51,040 bases of DNA from Burkholderiaceae bacterium. Its GTDB lineage: Bacteria; Pseudomonadota; Gammaproteobacteria; Burkholderiales; Burkholderiaceae. The translations under genes were made by a program, and so were the position numbers. The number at the start of each line of letters is the position of its first letter. The stretch's first letter is position 1. Under the pieces are notes generated by a model. That model searched no databases. It saw nothing but the letters and a program-made list of their open reading frames with translations, and was not told where the DNA came from. This document shows, one piece after another, positions 16,590 through 25,728 of the stretch. The stretch is taken from NCBI GenBank assembly GCA_947448695.1, contig CANFOL010000014.1:1-51040 (forward strand). Direction: 5' to 3'.

Positions 16590-17362
16590 TGATCCGTGAT
16601 CAGCCATATGTTGTTGCTTTGATTGCCGCCTTGCTTGCTGGGATTGTCGCCGTTATTGGGGCAACTATTTGGCTCAAAGATATTGAATCAAATAAAGTAA
16701 CAAAGATTATTGTCATATCTAAAAATGTCGCAGCTGGTGAAATTTTGACGCAAGACAATATTGCATTTAGTGAACGAGTCGGAACAACTTTGCCCGTAGG
16801 TGCGCTCTTAGAGATTTCACCATTATTAAATCGAGTTGCTAAATCAGACATGTTGATTGGCGATGTTATTCGGGAAGGCTCTTTAGTGCCACTTGCAATT
16901 GACGGTAGCATGGCGGCTGTGATTGCCAGTGGAAAAAGGGCATTCTCGATCAGGGTTACAGAAGAAGCCGGTGTCGCTGGATTTATTCTTCCAGGAAATT
17001 ATATTGATGTACTTATGAGTACTAAAGATACGAGTGGTAAGCCAGTATCAAAGTTTTTGTTAGAAAATATCTTGGTTTTAGCCATTGCACAAGAGCGCAA
17101 TAAGGCTAATCGAAGTGAGCCTAAAGTAGTGAATGTGATTACTTTAGAGTTATCACCTGAGCAAGCAGAAAAGCTTGATGTTGCCCACAATATTGGAAGC
17201 CTCACGATGGCTTTACGCAATCAATCAGATAAAGCTGAGATTGGTGTTCATGATTCTGCTCCCCCTGAAACCATAGTGCCCCCTCAGCGTAAGTATATAG
17301 GCGTAGCTCGCTCAGGCAATTCGATTGAAGTTATTCGCGGCACTACCAGAGGTATTGAATAA
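16586..17362 (+). CDS. cpaB: Flp pilus assembly protein CpaB/RcpC
   Basis: 258 residues. One N-terminal membrane anchor (VVALIAALLAGIVAVIGATIW) precedes a SAF domain (ISKNVAAGEILTQDNIAF...RVAKSDMLIGDVIREGSLVPL) and the RcpC part (KRAFSIRVTEEAGVAGFILPGNYIDVLMS). CpaB sits in the periplasm and works with the CpaC secretin. The start at 16586 overlaps the cpaA stop. The C-terminus (KYIGVARSGNSIEVIRGTTRGIE) is the common short beta tail of the family. Confidence 0.93.
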   Translation: MMIRDQPYVVALIAALLAGIVAVIGATIWLKDIESNKVTKIIVISKNVAAGEILTQDNIAFSERVGTTLPVGALLEISPLLNRVAKSDMLIGDVIREGSLVPLAIDGSMAAVIASGKRAFSIRVTEEAGVAGFILPGNYIDVLMSTKDTSGKPVSKFLLENILVLAIAQERNKANRSEPKVVNVITLELSPEQAEKLDVAHNIGSLTMALRNQSDKAEIGVHDSAPPETIVPPQRKYIGVARSGNSIEVIRGTTRGIE

Positions 17363-18726
17363 TGAGATTTTTTAAGTATAAGTTTCTAAAAATAACACGA
17401 CAATATACATTCATATCCATATTTTCAATATTTATCTTGAGTATAGGATCATCTGCAATTTTTGCGGCTGATCCAGTGGATAGTAAACCCACATCTCAGC
17501 TATCGATGTCGTTATCCGTTGGAAAATCAAAAGTACATAAAACAAAGGGAACTATTACTAGAGTTTCTGTTGGTGACCCCTTAATTGCTGATGTGATTTT
17601 AGTGAATAAACAGGAAATTTATTTATTAGGAAAAAAGTCGGGTGCGACCAATGTAATGATTTGGTACGAAGATGGACGCAGCTTAGCAATTGATTTAACG
17701 ATTGGGGCAGATACGGATGGCTTACGTTTGTTGTATTCACAATTGTTAAAAAATGAATCTGATATCAAAGTTACATCTGCGGGAGATTCTTTAGTATTAA
17801 CTGGTAAGGTCAGTGATGCAATGACAGTTCAGCAATCAATTCGATTAGCTGAGGAGTTTAGTAGTAAAAAGATTATTAATATGTTATCAACAAATGATTT
17901 ACCGCAAGTGTTAATAGAAGTAAAGATTGCTGAAATTGATAAAACAGTTGCAGATAATCTAGGTATCCAAATGAGTGGCACAAACTTTTCATTTAATATG
18001 CTCAGCGGTGCTCCTGCTTTAGGATTTGGTGCTACAGCTAGTGCCACCATGGGTGCAGGTAGTGGTTTAACTACATCTTGGTTACAGGCCAATATTCAAA
18101 GTGGTTTGATTAAAGTCTTAGCAGAACCCAATATTATGGCAATTAGTGGTCAGGAAGGACAATTCTTGGCAGGCGGAATCATTTTTATACCCATTCCACA
18201 AAGTAGTGGCACAGGGGGTGCCGTCATTACTTTACAGCAACAACCTTATGGTGTCGGCCTTAAATTTACGCCAACTGTATTAGGCGGTGGTAGAGTAAAT
18301 TTACAGATTCAGCCAGAAGTATCGGAGGTTAACTCGCAGGGAGTCGTGGTGAGTTCGAATGGTTCAACATTAGTATTGCCTTCTATTACAACGCGAAAGG
18401 CCTCGACTACTGTACAGCTATATGACGGCCAAAGCTTTGCGATTGCTGGACTAATTAAAAATAATGTAGCTTCGAGTATTAGCATGTTTCCAGGATTAGG
18501 TAATTTGCCAATTATTGGTGCCTTGTTTCGAAGTAGTTCATTCCAAACCAATCGCAGCGAATTAATTATTGTTGTTACTCCAAGAATTGTAAAACCATTA
18601 TCAGCAAGACCGGAGTTACCAACTGATAAATATATCGAGCCTACTCAGGGTGAATTCTTCATAGGCGGTAAGTTAGAAGGTATTTCCCCTAAAGGATCTG
18701 TAGAAAACCTAGAGCCCAAAAAATGA
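17362..18726 (+). CDS. cpaC: Secretin CpaC/RcpA of the Tad pilus
   Basis: 454 residues with a signal peptide (cleavage near AIFA-ADP). The N-terminal T2SS-like N domain (SKVHKTKGTITRVSVGDPLIADVILVNKQEIYLLGKKSGATNVMIWYEDGRS) is followed by a BON-like segment. The secretin core runs from about residue 180 (VLIEVKIAEIDKTVADNLGIQMSG) to FPGLGNLPIIGALFRSSSFQTNRSELIIVVTPRIVKP, which carries the V-P-x-L-G-x-x-P-x-x-G-x-L-F signature. It forms the outer-membrane pore for the pilus. The ATG overlaps the cpaB stop by one base. Confidence 0.95.
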   Translation: MRFFKYKFLKITRQYTFISIFSIFILSIGSSAIFAADPVDSKPTSQLSMSLSVGKSKVHKTKGTITRVSVGDPLIADVILVNKQEIYLLGKKSGATNVMIWYEDGRSLAIDLTIGADTDGLRLLYSQLLKNESDIKVTSAGDSLVLTGKVSDAMTVQQSIRLAEEFSSKKIINMLSTNDLPQVLIEVKIAEIDKTVADNLGIQMSGTNFSFNMLSGAPALGFGATASATMGAGSGLTTSWLQANIQSGLIKVLAEPNIMAISGQEGQFLAGGIIFIPIPQSSGTGGAVITLQQQPYGVGLKFTPTVLGGGRVNLQIQPEVSEVNSQGVVVSSNGSTLVLPSITTRKASTTVQLYDGQSFAIAGLIKNNVASSISMFPGLGNLPIIGALFRSSSFQTNRSELIIVVTPRIVKPLSARPELPTDKYIEPTQGEFFIGGKLEGISPKGSVENLEPKK

Positions 18727-19049
18727 AAATATTAAAAATAGTCATCATACACTGCTCTTTAATATTAAGTGCTTGCCAAAGCCACTTTGCAGCGGATTCA
18801 AACTTGGGGAGTTCTGTAAATAGCGCAATACAGAATCAAACGGTTAATCCACAGGCAGCAAGCATGGCACCACAAGAGGTGAGGGGTATGGACGGTGTTA
18901 GTGCAAAAACTTCGATGGATAGTTATCAAAATAGCTTCATTCGTAGATTGCCTGGAGCAGGTGCACTAACGAGTGGGCAAGTAGGTGCAACTGGGGCATC
19001 AGGTAACACAAATACAGGAATAGGAACAGGCTATTCAGGTTCACCATAA
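18723..19049 (+). CDS. Small lipoprotein of the tad operon
   Basis: 108 residues. The lipobox LILSAC places the lipidated Cys at residue 18. The mature protein is short and low-complexity (Ser/Asn/Gly/Ala), with a central conserved-looking segment (GMDGVSAKTSMDSYQNSFIRRLPGAG) and a Gly-rich tail. It overlaps cpaC by four bases and sits where CpaD (a larger lipoprotein) is found in Caulobacter, so it may be a minimal pilotin or CpaD substitute for the secretin. That role is inferred from position alone. Confidence 0.65.
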   Translation: MKILKIVIIHCSLILSACQSHFAADSNLGSSVNSAIQNQTVNPQAASMAPQEVRGMDGVSAKTSMDSYQNSFIRRLPGAGALTSGQVGATGASGNTNTGIGTGYSGSP

Positions 19050-19075
19050 CAATAGATGACTAGGAGTTTATAACG

Positions 19076-20242
19076 ATGAAGATTGTAGCCATTGCTAGTA
19101 CTGCAGAAATGTTGGCTCAAATTCAACATATCCTCCAAGATATTCAAGAAAATGATCAATATATATTTTTGCAGAGACACAATCAGGATCTGCGTATTGA
19201 TCGCATTGATTTAGCGTCAACGAATATTCTCATTTTAGATTCTGAGTCAATCGATCAAGCTGACTTAAGGTTAATCTCGACATTTACAAGAGAGAATGCT
19301 AATCCAGCAGTCATTTATATGGCGGGACCTTGCTCAGAAGAGGAGCTAATTAATGCAATAAGGTCTGGCGTGATGGAGTTTATACATACGCCTATAGTAA
19401 GTCATGACCTGACATCTGCAATTGAAAGAATCAGAAGTCGTAAATACATATCTAATACACATAAGCCTCGCGGGAAAGTACTTTCCTTTATTTCTTGTAA
19501 AGGAGGCGCTGGGGCAACATTTATTGCTTCTAATTTAGGCCATATTATTTCAACTGAGCAAGCTAAAAAGGTGTTAATGATTGATTTGCACCTACAGTTT
19601 GGAGATGCATCATTTTATTTATCTGATGAGCCTGGCCTTGCGACATTGGCCGATATCGTGACTAAGGAAGGGCTTGACAATACAGTCATTGCTACTGCAG
19701 CGATGCAAATTAATGAGAATTATTTTTTACTACAAGCCCCTGATAACGAAGAGGATTCCTTGGGGATACTTGCGCGGCATATAGATAATCTATTGACGAT
19801 TGCGGTTCAAGATTATGACTTTGTCATTGTTGATTTACCGATCATCATTGATGCCTTAGCCATGAAGTCACTAGATCGTTCTGATTATATTTTTGTAGTC
19901 ATGCAACCCACTGTACCTTATATGCGTGCTTTTACAAAAATGAATCATTTGCTTACGAAATTGGGTTGTGAATCTCAAAAAATTAGAACAATACTTAATC
20001 GATATAGCCCTTCTATCGACATTCCTTTACAAAAAATTGAAGAAGCCATACAGACAAAAATTTCTTTTACCATCGCGAATGATTATGTAACGGTTTCGAA
20101 ATCAGTCAATATTGGTAAACCAATTACTTTATTAGATTCCAAAAATATCATATGCTCTAATTTGCGTGACATCGTCGTCATGGTGAGTGATCATATTATT
20201 GAGAAATCTTCCATTCCATTTTTTAAAAAATGGTTTGGGTAA
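19076..20242 (+). CDS. cpaE: Tad pilus localisation ATPase CpaE/TadZ
   Basis: 388 residues. Residues 1-125 form an atypical receiver-like domain (ILILDSESID..., VIYMAGPCSEEELINAIRSGVMEFIHTP). A MinD/ParA-type ATPase follows with the deviant Walker A KGGAGAT at 142-148. It continues with VLMIDLHLQFGDASFYLSDEPGLATLADIV and the Walker B-like DFVIVDLP. TadZ proteins set the cellular site of the Tad machine. It lies 26 bases after the lipoprotein gene and 18 bases before cpaF. Confidence 0.92.
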   Translation: MKIVAIASTAEMLAQIQHILQDIQENDQYIFLQRHNQDLRIDRIDLASTNILILDSESIDQADLRLISTFTRENANPAVIYMAGPCSEEELINAIRSGVMEFIHTPIVSHDLTSAIERIRSRKYISNTHKPRGKVLSFISCKGGAGATFIASNLGHIISTEQAKKVLMIDLHLQFGDASFYLSDEPGLATLADIVTKEGLDNTVIATAAMQINENYFLLQAPDNEEDSLGILARHIDNLLTIAVQDYDFVIVDLPIIIDALAMKSLDRSDYIFVVMQPTVPYMRAFTKMNHLLTKLGCESQKIRTILNRYSPSIDIPLQKIEEAIQTKISFTIANDYVTVSKSVNIGKPITLLDSKNIICSNLRDIVVMVSDHIIEKSSIPFFKKWFG

Positions 20243-20260
20243 GTGTAAATCGAGGATAAA

Positions 20261-21610
20261 ATGTCACTCAGAGATACCATTCAAAGAGGTTCAAATCAGT
20301 TTGATAAATTGGAAAATTCGAAAGCAGTGCTCTCGAAAAACTCCGAAGATCATAATCGCTTAAAACAACAGCTGCATAGACGACTATTAGATTTATTAGA
20401 TTTAAATCAAATAGAGAAGATGAGTGATTACGATTTAAAAAGTCTTCTTAAAAGGTCGGTTGAAAACATCATTATTGAGGATAAGTTACCGCTTAGTGAG
20501 ATTGCTGTATCACGATTAGTGCATGATATTCAGAATGAAATTATTGGATTAGGACCACTAGAGCCACTTCTTGCGGATTCTTCTGTTTCAGATATTTTAG
20601 TGAATAATTTTTCAACTGTATTCATTGAAAAAAAAGGACGTCTTGAGAAAAGCCCCATTAATTTTGATAATGATGCACATTTATTAAAGATTATCGAAAA
20701 AATTGTGGCTCGAGTTGGTCGACGTATCGACGAATCGAGTCCAATGGTAGATGCTAGGCTTCCAGATGGTTCGAGGGTTAATGCCATTATTCCCCCCCTA
20801 GCAATTGATGGTCCATCACTCTCGATAAGGCGATTTTCTGAAATTCCTTTGACTATGGCTAACTTAATCAGTTATGGGACCTTAACGGAAAAAATGGCAG
20901 TCATTATTGCTGGGTTAGTCAAGGCCAAAACTAATATTTTGGTATCAGGTGGAACTGGTAGTGGTAAGACTACGTTCTTGAATATTATGTCTGGATTTAT
21001 TTCTGATAATGAACGGATTATTACGATAGAGGATGCTGCAGAATTAAGTTTGCAACAGCCACATGTAGTTCGCCTAGAGACAAGAGCCCCCAATATTGAG
21101 GGTAAGGGTGAAATAGATCAACGAGCCTTATTGAAAAATACCTTACGGATGAGACCTGATCGCATTATTTTGGGAGAGGTTCGTGGCGCTGAGGTTCTTG
21201 ATATGTTACAAGCGATGAACACTGGTCATGAAGGTTCATTAACTACCGTGCATGCTAATACCGCTAGAGATGCCTTAACTCGTTTAGAAAACATGGTTGG
21301 ACTTGCAGGGTTGGCTGTCATACAAAAGTCACTACGTCAGCAAATTATTTCCGCCATTGCAGTTGTGATACATACAGCAAGATTGAGTGATGGTAAGCGA
21401 AAGATTATGAGTATTCATGAAGTCACTGGAATGGAAGGCGACATGATTACAATGCAAGAAATCTTTGGCTATGAACAAATTGGCATCAATGGTGATGGTT
21501 CAGTCAAAGGGCGGTTCAGAGCGACAGGTATACGCCCAAGATTTGCAGAACGTTTGGCTTCAAGAGGTATTCCGCTACCCGATTATTTGTTTGATCCTGA
21601 TGTGGATTAG
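20261..21610 (+). CDS. cpaF: Secretion ATPase CpaF/TadA
   Basis: 449 residues. The N-terminal helical part leads into GLGPLEPLLADSSVSDILVN, the typical T2SS/T4P E-like entry. Walker A GGTGSGKTT is at about residue 230. The Asp box IITIEDAAELSLQQPHVVRLETR, LRMRPDRIILGEVRGAEVLDMLQAMNTGHEGSLTTVHAN (Walker B plus His box) complete it. This is the cytoplasmic motor that powers Flp assembly. Length and motif order are standard for TadA. Confidence 0.96.
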   Translation: MSLRDTIQRGSNQFDKLENSKAVLSKNSEDHNRLKQQLHRRLLDLLDLNQIEKMSDYDLKSLLKRSVENIIIEDKLPLSEIAVSRLVHDIQNEIIGLGPLEPLLADSSVSDILVNNFSTVFIEKKGRLEKSPINFDNDAHLLKIIEKIVARVGRRIDESSPMVDARLPDGSRVNAIIPPLAIDGPSLSIRRFSEIPLTMANLISYGTLTEKMAVIIAGLVKAKTNILVSGGTGSGKTTFLNIMSGFISDNERIITIEDAAELSLQQPHVVRLETRAPNIEGKGEIDQRALLKNTLRMRPDRIILGEVRGAEVLDMLQAMNTGHEGSLTTVHANTARDALTRLENMVGLAGLAVIQKSLRQQIISAIAVVIHTARLSDGKRKIMSIHEVTGMEGDMITMQEIFGYEQIGINGDGSVKGRFRATGIRPRFAERLASRGIPLPDYLFDPDVD

Positions 21611-21618
21611 ATAGGATA

Positions 21619-22584
21619 ATGATGATCTTTCTTTTTATCTTCCTCATATTATTTTTTATATTTACCGTATTAGGTCTTCTATGGGCTTTATACAAAATAT
21701 GGGATCAAAACTTTAAAGATAAAAATTCTAAGATGCGTTCTCGGGTGCGCTCAGGTCATAGCGTAGAAAGTAATTTAGAGTTTAATGATGTCACTTATAG
21801 CTCTACATCTAAATTAGATGAGCTTTTAGAAAAAACTTCTATTGCATCATATTTAGGAAAAAAATTACTTCATTCTGGCGTTAAGATGAGCATCAATCAA
21901 TTAATTATTTTAAGTATATTTTTGTTTGTTTTAATTTGTATTTTGAGCTTATATTTAAATATCAGTTTTTGGGCATCAGTCATATTTGCATTCCTGATTG
22001 CCTCAATTCCATATGCTTGGATTTCATATAAATATGGGCGTAGACAAATACTGTTAGAAAAACAGCTCCCAGATATTTTGGATTTTATCGCACGGTCAAT
22101 GCAAGCAGGCCATGATTTTAATAGTGCTTTAAAACTCGCGGCATTAGAATCTCCCATGCCCATTTCAGAAGAATTTCAGTTGGTATTTGATGAAGTCAAT
22201 TTTGGTGGAACAATTCATCATTCCATGGAAGGTTTATCGCAAAGAATAGATTGTTCGGATGTTCGCTATTTTGCAATTGCTGTTTTAATTAACCGTGAAA
22301 TTGGCGGCGATATTTCAAGTTTATTGAAAAATGTAGCTACATTAATTCGTGATCGATTAACTTTTAAAGACACCGTATATGCCATGACTGCTGAGGGGCG
22401 AGTCTCTGCAATCATTTTGGGGGTAATGCCCTTTCTCATTGGGGTCTTAATTTTTTACGTGAGTCCCGGATTTGTTGATGTGTTGTGGACAAATGAAACA
22501 GGACAGAAGATGTTTTTTTATGCTTTTCTGTTGATGGTTTTAGGTGGTTTTTGGATGTACCGACTAGTTCAAATCAAGGTCTAG
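21619..22584 (+). CDS. tadB: Tad inner-membrane platform protein TadB
   Basis: 321 residues with an N-terminal span, two central spans (about residues 95-135) and two C-terminal spans. The cytoplasmic T2SSF domain is clear: EKQLPDILDFIARSMQAGHDFNSALKLAALESPMPISEEFQLVFDEVNFGGTIHHSMEGLSQRIDCSDVRYFAIAVLINREIGGDISSLLKNVATLIRDR. It is eight bases after cpaF. With TadC it forms the membrane base on which the CpaF motor acts. Confidence 0.93.
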   Translation: MMIFLFIFLILFFIFTVLGLLWALYKIWDQNFKDKNSKMRSRVRSGHSVESNLEFNDVTYSSTSKLDELLEKTSIASYLGKKLLHSGVKMSINQLIILSIFLFVLICILSLYLNISFWASVIFAFLIASIPYAWISYKYGRRQILLEKQLPDILDFIARSMQAGHDFNSALKLAALESPMPISEEFQLVFDEVNFGGTIHHSMEGLSQRIDCSDVRYFAIAVLINREIGGDISSLLKNVATLIRDRLTFKDTVYAMTAEGRVSAIILGVMPFLIGVLIFYVSPGFVDVLWTNETGQKMFFYAFLLMVLGGFWMYRLVQIKV

Positions 22585-22593
22585 GAGAACATA

Positions 22594-23532
22594 ATGAATT
22601 TACTTTTTTTAGGCACACTTTTTTGTATTATTTTTTTTGTGTTTGGTGGAATTTTTATTATTACATGGAAAATTTCTAATCAATCTATTGATCGTCGACT
22701 TGTACATTTAAAAAAATACTCTATAGCGTCGGGAGGAGTTCAATCTCAAGTCACCAAAAATTGGAGAGAAAGTTTGATGAATGATTTAGTCAAACTATCG
22801 ATGCCCAATGAGAAGTGGGATACATCCCCATTAAGAATACATTTTTGGCGAGCTGGTTATCCTCATCAAGAAGCCGTATTTTTATATTACGGATTAAAAA
22901 CGATTCTTTGCATTATTTTTTTTCTGATGGCAATCGTTTATTGTTATCTCTTTCGTACGGATTACGATTTCTCAGCAAAACTATTTTTAGGACTCATTTG
23001 TGCTGGAATAGGCTATTATTTGCCAAATCTTTGGATCAGGTATCGGATCAAAAAACGGAAAGAGCAAATTTTTGACACATTTCCAGATGCACTGGATTTG
23101 ATTCGTATATGTGTCAGCTCTGGTTTAGGTTTAGATGCTGCGATTGCTAGGGTGGGTAGTGAACTGAGTATTTCGAGTAAGGCGTTATCAGAAGAGTTTC
23201 ATCAGCTTAACCTAGAGCTTCGAGCAGGTGCTTCCCGAGAAAATGCACTCAAAAATTTAGCTTCTCGAACAGGAGTTGATGATATTCGATCATTAGCATC
23301 GATGCTCATTCAGTCGATTCGATTTGGCACTAGTGTTTCCGAATCTTTACGGATTCACGCCGAAGGCCTAAGAAGTAAAAGAAAATTAAAAGCACAAGAA
23401 GCTGCAGCAAAAATTCCTGCCAAGCTATCTATACCGATGATTTTATGTATTTTTCCAGCATTATTTGTTGTGATTTTGGGTCCTTCAGTTTTGCGAATTC
23501 TGCAATTAATACAACCATCGATGACAAATTAA
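22594..23532 (+). CDS. tadC: Tad inner-membrane platform protein TadC
   Basis: 312 residues. Same architecture as the previous protein: one N-terminal span, a central membrane pair, a T2SSF domain (FPDALDLIRICVSSGLGLDAAIARVGSELSISSKALSEEFHQLNLELRAGASRENALKNLASRTGVDDIRSLASMLIQSIRFGTSVSESLRIHAEGLRSKRKLKAQEAAAKIPAKL) and C-terminal spans. The K-A-Q-E-x-A-A-K-x-P-x-K-L end is typical of TadC. Nine bases separate it from tadB; tadE starts two bases later, with no tadD between them. Confidence 0.93.
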   Translation: MNLLFLGTLFCIIFFVFGGIFIITWKISNQSIDRRLVHLKKYSIASGGVQSQVTKNWRESLMNDLVKLSMPNEKWDTSPLRIHFWRAGYPHQEAVFLYYGLKTILCIIFFLMAIVYCYLFRTDYDFSAKLFLGLICAGIGYYLPNLWIRYRIKKRKEQIFDTFPDALDLIRICVSSGLGLDAAIARVGSELSISSKALSEEFHQLNLELRAGASRENALKNLASRTGVDDIRSLASMLIQSIRFGTSVSESLRIHAEGLRSKRKLKAQEAAAKIPAKLSIPMILCIFPALFVVILGPSVLRILQLIQPSMTN

Positions 23533-23534
23533 TC

Positions 23535-23981
23535 ATGAATATATTGAATCATCAACCACGTACATCTGAACAAGGTTCAGCAGTTGTTGAATTTGCTCTC
23601 ATTTTACCGATACTATTGTTAATTGTTTTTGGCATTATTAATTTTGGTGTTCTGATGTATAACCAGTCGGTCATTACTAATGCTGCTAGAGAAGGTGCAC
23701 GATGGGCTGCTATTCACTCTTCAGTTGTATATGGTAATACATGCACGAATAGTTATTCTGTAGCGCCTATCGACCCTTGCCAAGTGGCATTTAGTTATGC
23801 CTCATCCGTATTGATAAGTTTTGGAGCCAATGCGTTGACTGTTACAACATCGGCTTTAAACTTCAATGCTGGAACTCCGCAAACAGTCAATGTTAATTAT
23901 TCTTATACCGGTGTTGGTTGGTTTTTTGGCGGCCAAGCTAGTAAAAAATATTCTTCAATAGCAGTGATGCTACATGAATAA
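23535..23981 (+). CDS. tadE: TadE-like minor pseudopilin
   Basis: 148 residues from the ATG at 23535. A longer open frame starting at 23445 overlaps tadC and is rejected. The head EQGSAVVEFALILPILLLIVFGIINFGVLMYNQSVITNAAREGARWAA is the TadE domain (PF07811), with the G-x-x-x-V-E-F processing-like motif. The C-terminal part is a small beta domain with two cysteines (NTC..., DPC). The product is probably a minor pseudopilin in the pilus base or tip. Confidence 0.9.
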   Translation: MNILNHQPRTSEQGSAVVEFALILPILLLIVFGIINFGVLMYNQSVITNAAREGARWAAIHSSVVYGNTCTNSYSVAPIDPCQVAFSYASSVLISFGANALTVTTSALNFNAGTPQTVNVNYSYTGVGWFFGGQASKKYSSIAVMLHE

Positions 23982-25170
23982 TTTTCAGAATAATGAGCGT
24001 GGGGCCATTGCGGTGATGGTTGCCGTATTGATGGTCGTATTAATTGGATTTTTAGGTTTGGCCGTTGATTTTGGATACGCTTATTTACAAAAAACTCGCC
24101 TTCAACATGTCGCTGATGCGGAGGCATTAGCTTGTGTCATTAGTCCTAGCGCTGCTCCTTGCCCAAATACGGGTGGAGATGTTTATCCTGCGGTTAATCC
24201 ATATGGATTTACAATTAGTATCCTTAATCCAGGTAACAACAGTCTTTGCCTCATACAATCCCAAACTGGTTGTGTTCGCGCTATAGCAAGTACAACTTGG
24301 AATACATTTTTTATTGGCATACTAGGTTTACCTACGCTCAACCTGAGCGCTTTAGCAGTTGCCGGTAGAAATGGCAATGTACCCTCTTGCATTATTACGA
24401 CTGGCAACTTCAGTGCTAATGGTAATAATCAGGCTAATTTAAATAATTGTGCATCTTCTATTGGCGGTACTTTAAGTACCACCGAAAAAGCTGGGATTAA
24501 CATTACTGGTCAGGGAAGTATTACCGTGTTTAATGGCGGTAACCCGAATCAATGTGGAACTTGTTCACCCCTACCAGTGAGTATGAATACTCCAATACCT
24601 AATTTACCAAGTTCTGTCTTTCCTAGTCTTAACTTGAACGGTGTGGCATTACCTAATCTTCCTTACACAGCTTGTACAAACTCATCTTGTGTACCAGCAA
24701 TTTATAGTGGTGGCAAAGTAACTCTAAATGCAAATACAGTTTTACAAACTGGAAATTATGTTTTTAATGGTGGTTTTAGTAATGCCGGATACTCCTTGAC
24801 AAGTGGTGTTGGAGGAGTATCTATATTTGTTGCAGGAAATCAAAGTTTAGACTTGTCAGGAACTGTTAATCTAACAGCACCATCTATCGCTGGTTGTACT
24901 GCGGGGAGTGCTGCTGTCATCAGTCATCCTTACGTGTCGAGTTATAACTCAATTGCTTTAAATGGATCTAATGTCAACCTCAATCTCAATGGCATAGTAA
25001 ATTTATCTGCCGATGATATTACGGTGAGTGGTTCATCCGCCAACTTAAAAATAATAGGTTCATTTATCTCCCATTCATTAAGACTTGATGGCAATATGTT
25101 TCCACAAGTTTCCGCTAATCCATGCTTCAATTTGTATGAGTCAACTGGTTCAGCTATCTTAGTAAATTAA
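23974..25170 (+). CDS. tadG: TadG-like pilus protein with large extracellular domain
   Basis: 398 residues. The N-terminus NERGAIAVMVAVLMVVLIGFLGLAVDFGYAYLQKTRLQHVADAEALA is the Tad/TadG head (PF13400). After residue 150 the protein becomes a Gly/Asn/Ser-rich repetitive domain with many short beta strands (NITGQGSITVFNGG, SGGKVTLNANTVLQTGNYVFNGG, NQSLDLSGTVNLTAPS, NVNLNLNGIVNLSADDITVSG), suggesting a right-handed beta-helix. Several cysteines occur in pairs. It overlaps tadE by eight bases and closes the operon. A surface or tip adhesin role is inferred from the beta-helix pattern. Confidence 0.85.
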   Translation: MNNFQNNERGAIAVMVAVLMVVLIGFLGLAVDFGYAYLQKTRLQHVADAEALACVISPSAAPCPNTGGDVYPAVNPYGFTISILNPGNNSLCLIQSQTGCVRAIASTTWNTFFIGILGLPTLNLSALAVAGRNGNVPSCIITTGNFSANGNNQANLNNCASSIGGTLSTTEKAGINITGQGSITVFNGGNPNQCGTCSPLPVSMNTPIPNLPSSVFPSLNLNGVALPNLPYTACTNSSCVPAIYSGGKVTLNANTVLQTGNYVFNGGFSNAGYSLTSGVGGVSIFVAGNQSLDLSGTVNLTAPSIAGCTAGSAAVISHPYVSSYNSIALNGSNVNLNLNGIVNLSADDITVSGSSANLKIIGSFISHSLRLDGNMFPQVSANPCFNLYESTGSAILVN

Positions 25171-25211
25171 GAAACTGATTCTTGACAAATATTCTGAAAC
25201 ACCTTCATAAA

Positions 25212-25225
25212 TTGATTTAAATCAA
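25212..25225. promoter_or_regulatory. Perfect FNR box upstream of the universal stress gene
   Basis: TTGAT-TTAA-ATCAA, an exact match to TTGAT-N4-ATCAA, centred about 56 bases before the ATG of the stress protein gene. This distance fits a class II FNR-activated promoter with a short leader. The fnr gene itself is the next gene downstream, convergent. Confidence 0.78.
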
Positions 25226-25274
25226 TTTTAAAAAAAAGATTTTTGCTATTGTGGTCTTAACCAAGGAGAATCTT

Positions 25275-25718
25275 ATGTTTAAACATATCTTAGCCCCAAT
25301 TAGTGGGGACGACCTAACCAAATTAGAGCTTAAAAAAATTATTCGTTTAGCCAAGTTAGATGGGGCGATGATTACTTTAGTTTATGTATCTGACCCACTG
25401 GGACCATATATGTATTCAGATATGGTCAACGAAGTGATGATTAGTGAAAAAGCGCATCAAAAAGCTTGTAATGATTATGCCAAACATCTTTTTGCTAAAT
25501 CAAAAGCTTTGATTCCTGAAGACATTGAAGTGAGAAGCATTCATATATTTCATCCGAACATTGCTGACGGGGTCATTGATGCTGCTGAACAAGTAAATGC
25601 TGATGTGATCATGATGGCTTCACATAAAAGGAAGGGTATTAAAGGATTCTTTTTACGCAGTGAAGCACACGAAGTCATTTTGCATAGTAAAGTACCGGTT
25701 CTAATTTTAAATGCCTAA
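25275..25718 (+). CDS. Universal stress protein (UspA family)
   Basis: 147 residues from the ATG at 25275, chosen because AAGGAGAA lies five bases before it; an upstream in-frame start is unlikely. The fold pattern MFKHILAPISGDDLTKLELKKIIRLAKLDGAMITLVYVSDP and VIDAAEQVNADVIMMASHKRKGIKGFFLRSEAHEVILHSKVPVLIL is the single-domain Usp family. The ATP-loop motif G-x2-G-x8-9-S/T is only partly kept (KGIKGFFLRSEAHE). The perfect FNR box points to induction under low oxygen, as for many proteobacterial Usp genes. Confidence 0.92.
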   Translation: MFKHILAPISGDDLTKLELKKIIRLAKLDGAMITLVYVSDPLGPYMYSDMVNEVMISEKAHQKACNDYAKHLFAKSKALIPEDIEVRSIHIFHPNIADGVIDAAEQVNADVIMMASHKRKGIKGFFLRSEAHEVILHSKVPVLILNA

Positions 25719-25728
25719 TGAACTGTAA

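Noticed and set aside
23445..23534. Upstream extension of tadE
   Set aside because: It lies within tadC in another frame; the ATG at 23535 gives the standard TadE head.
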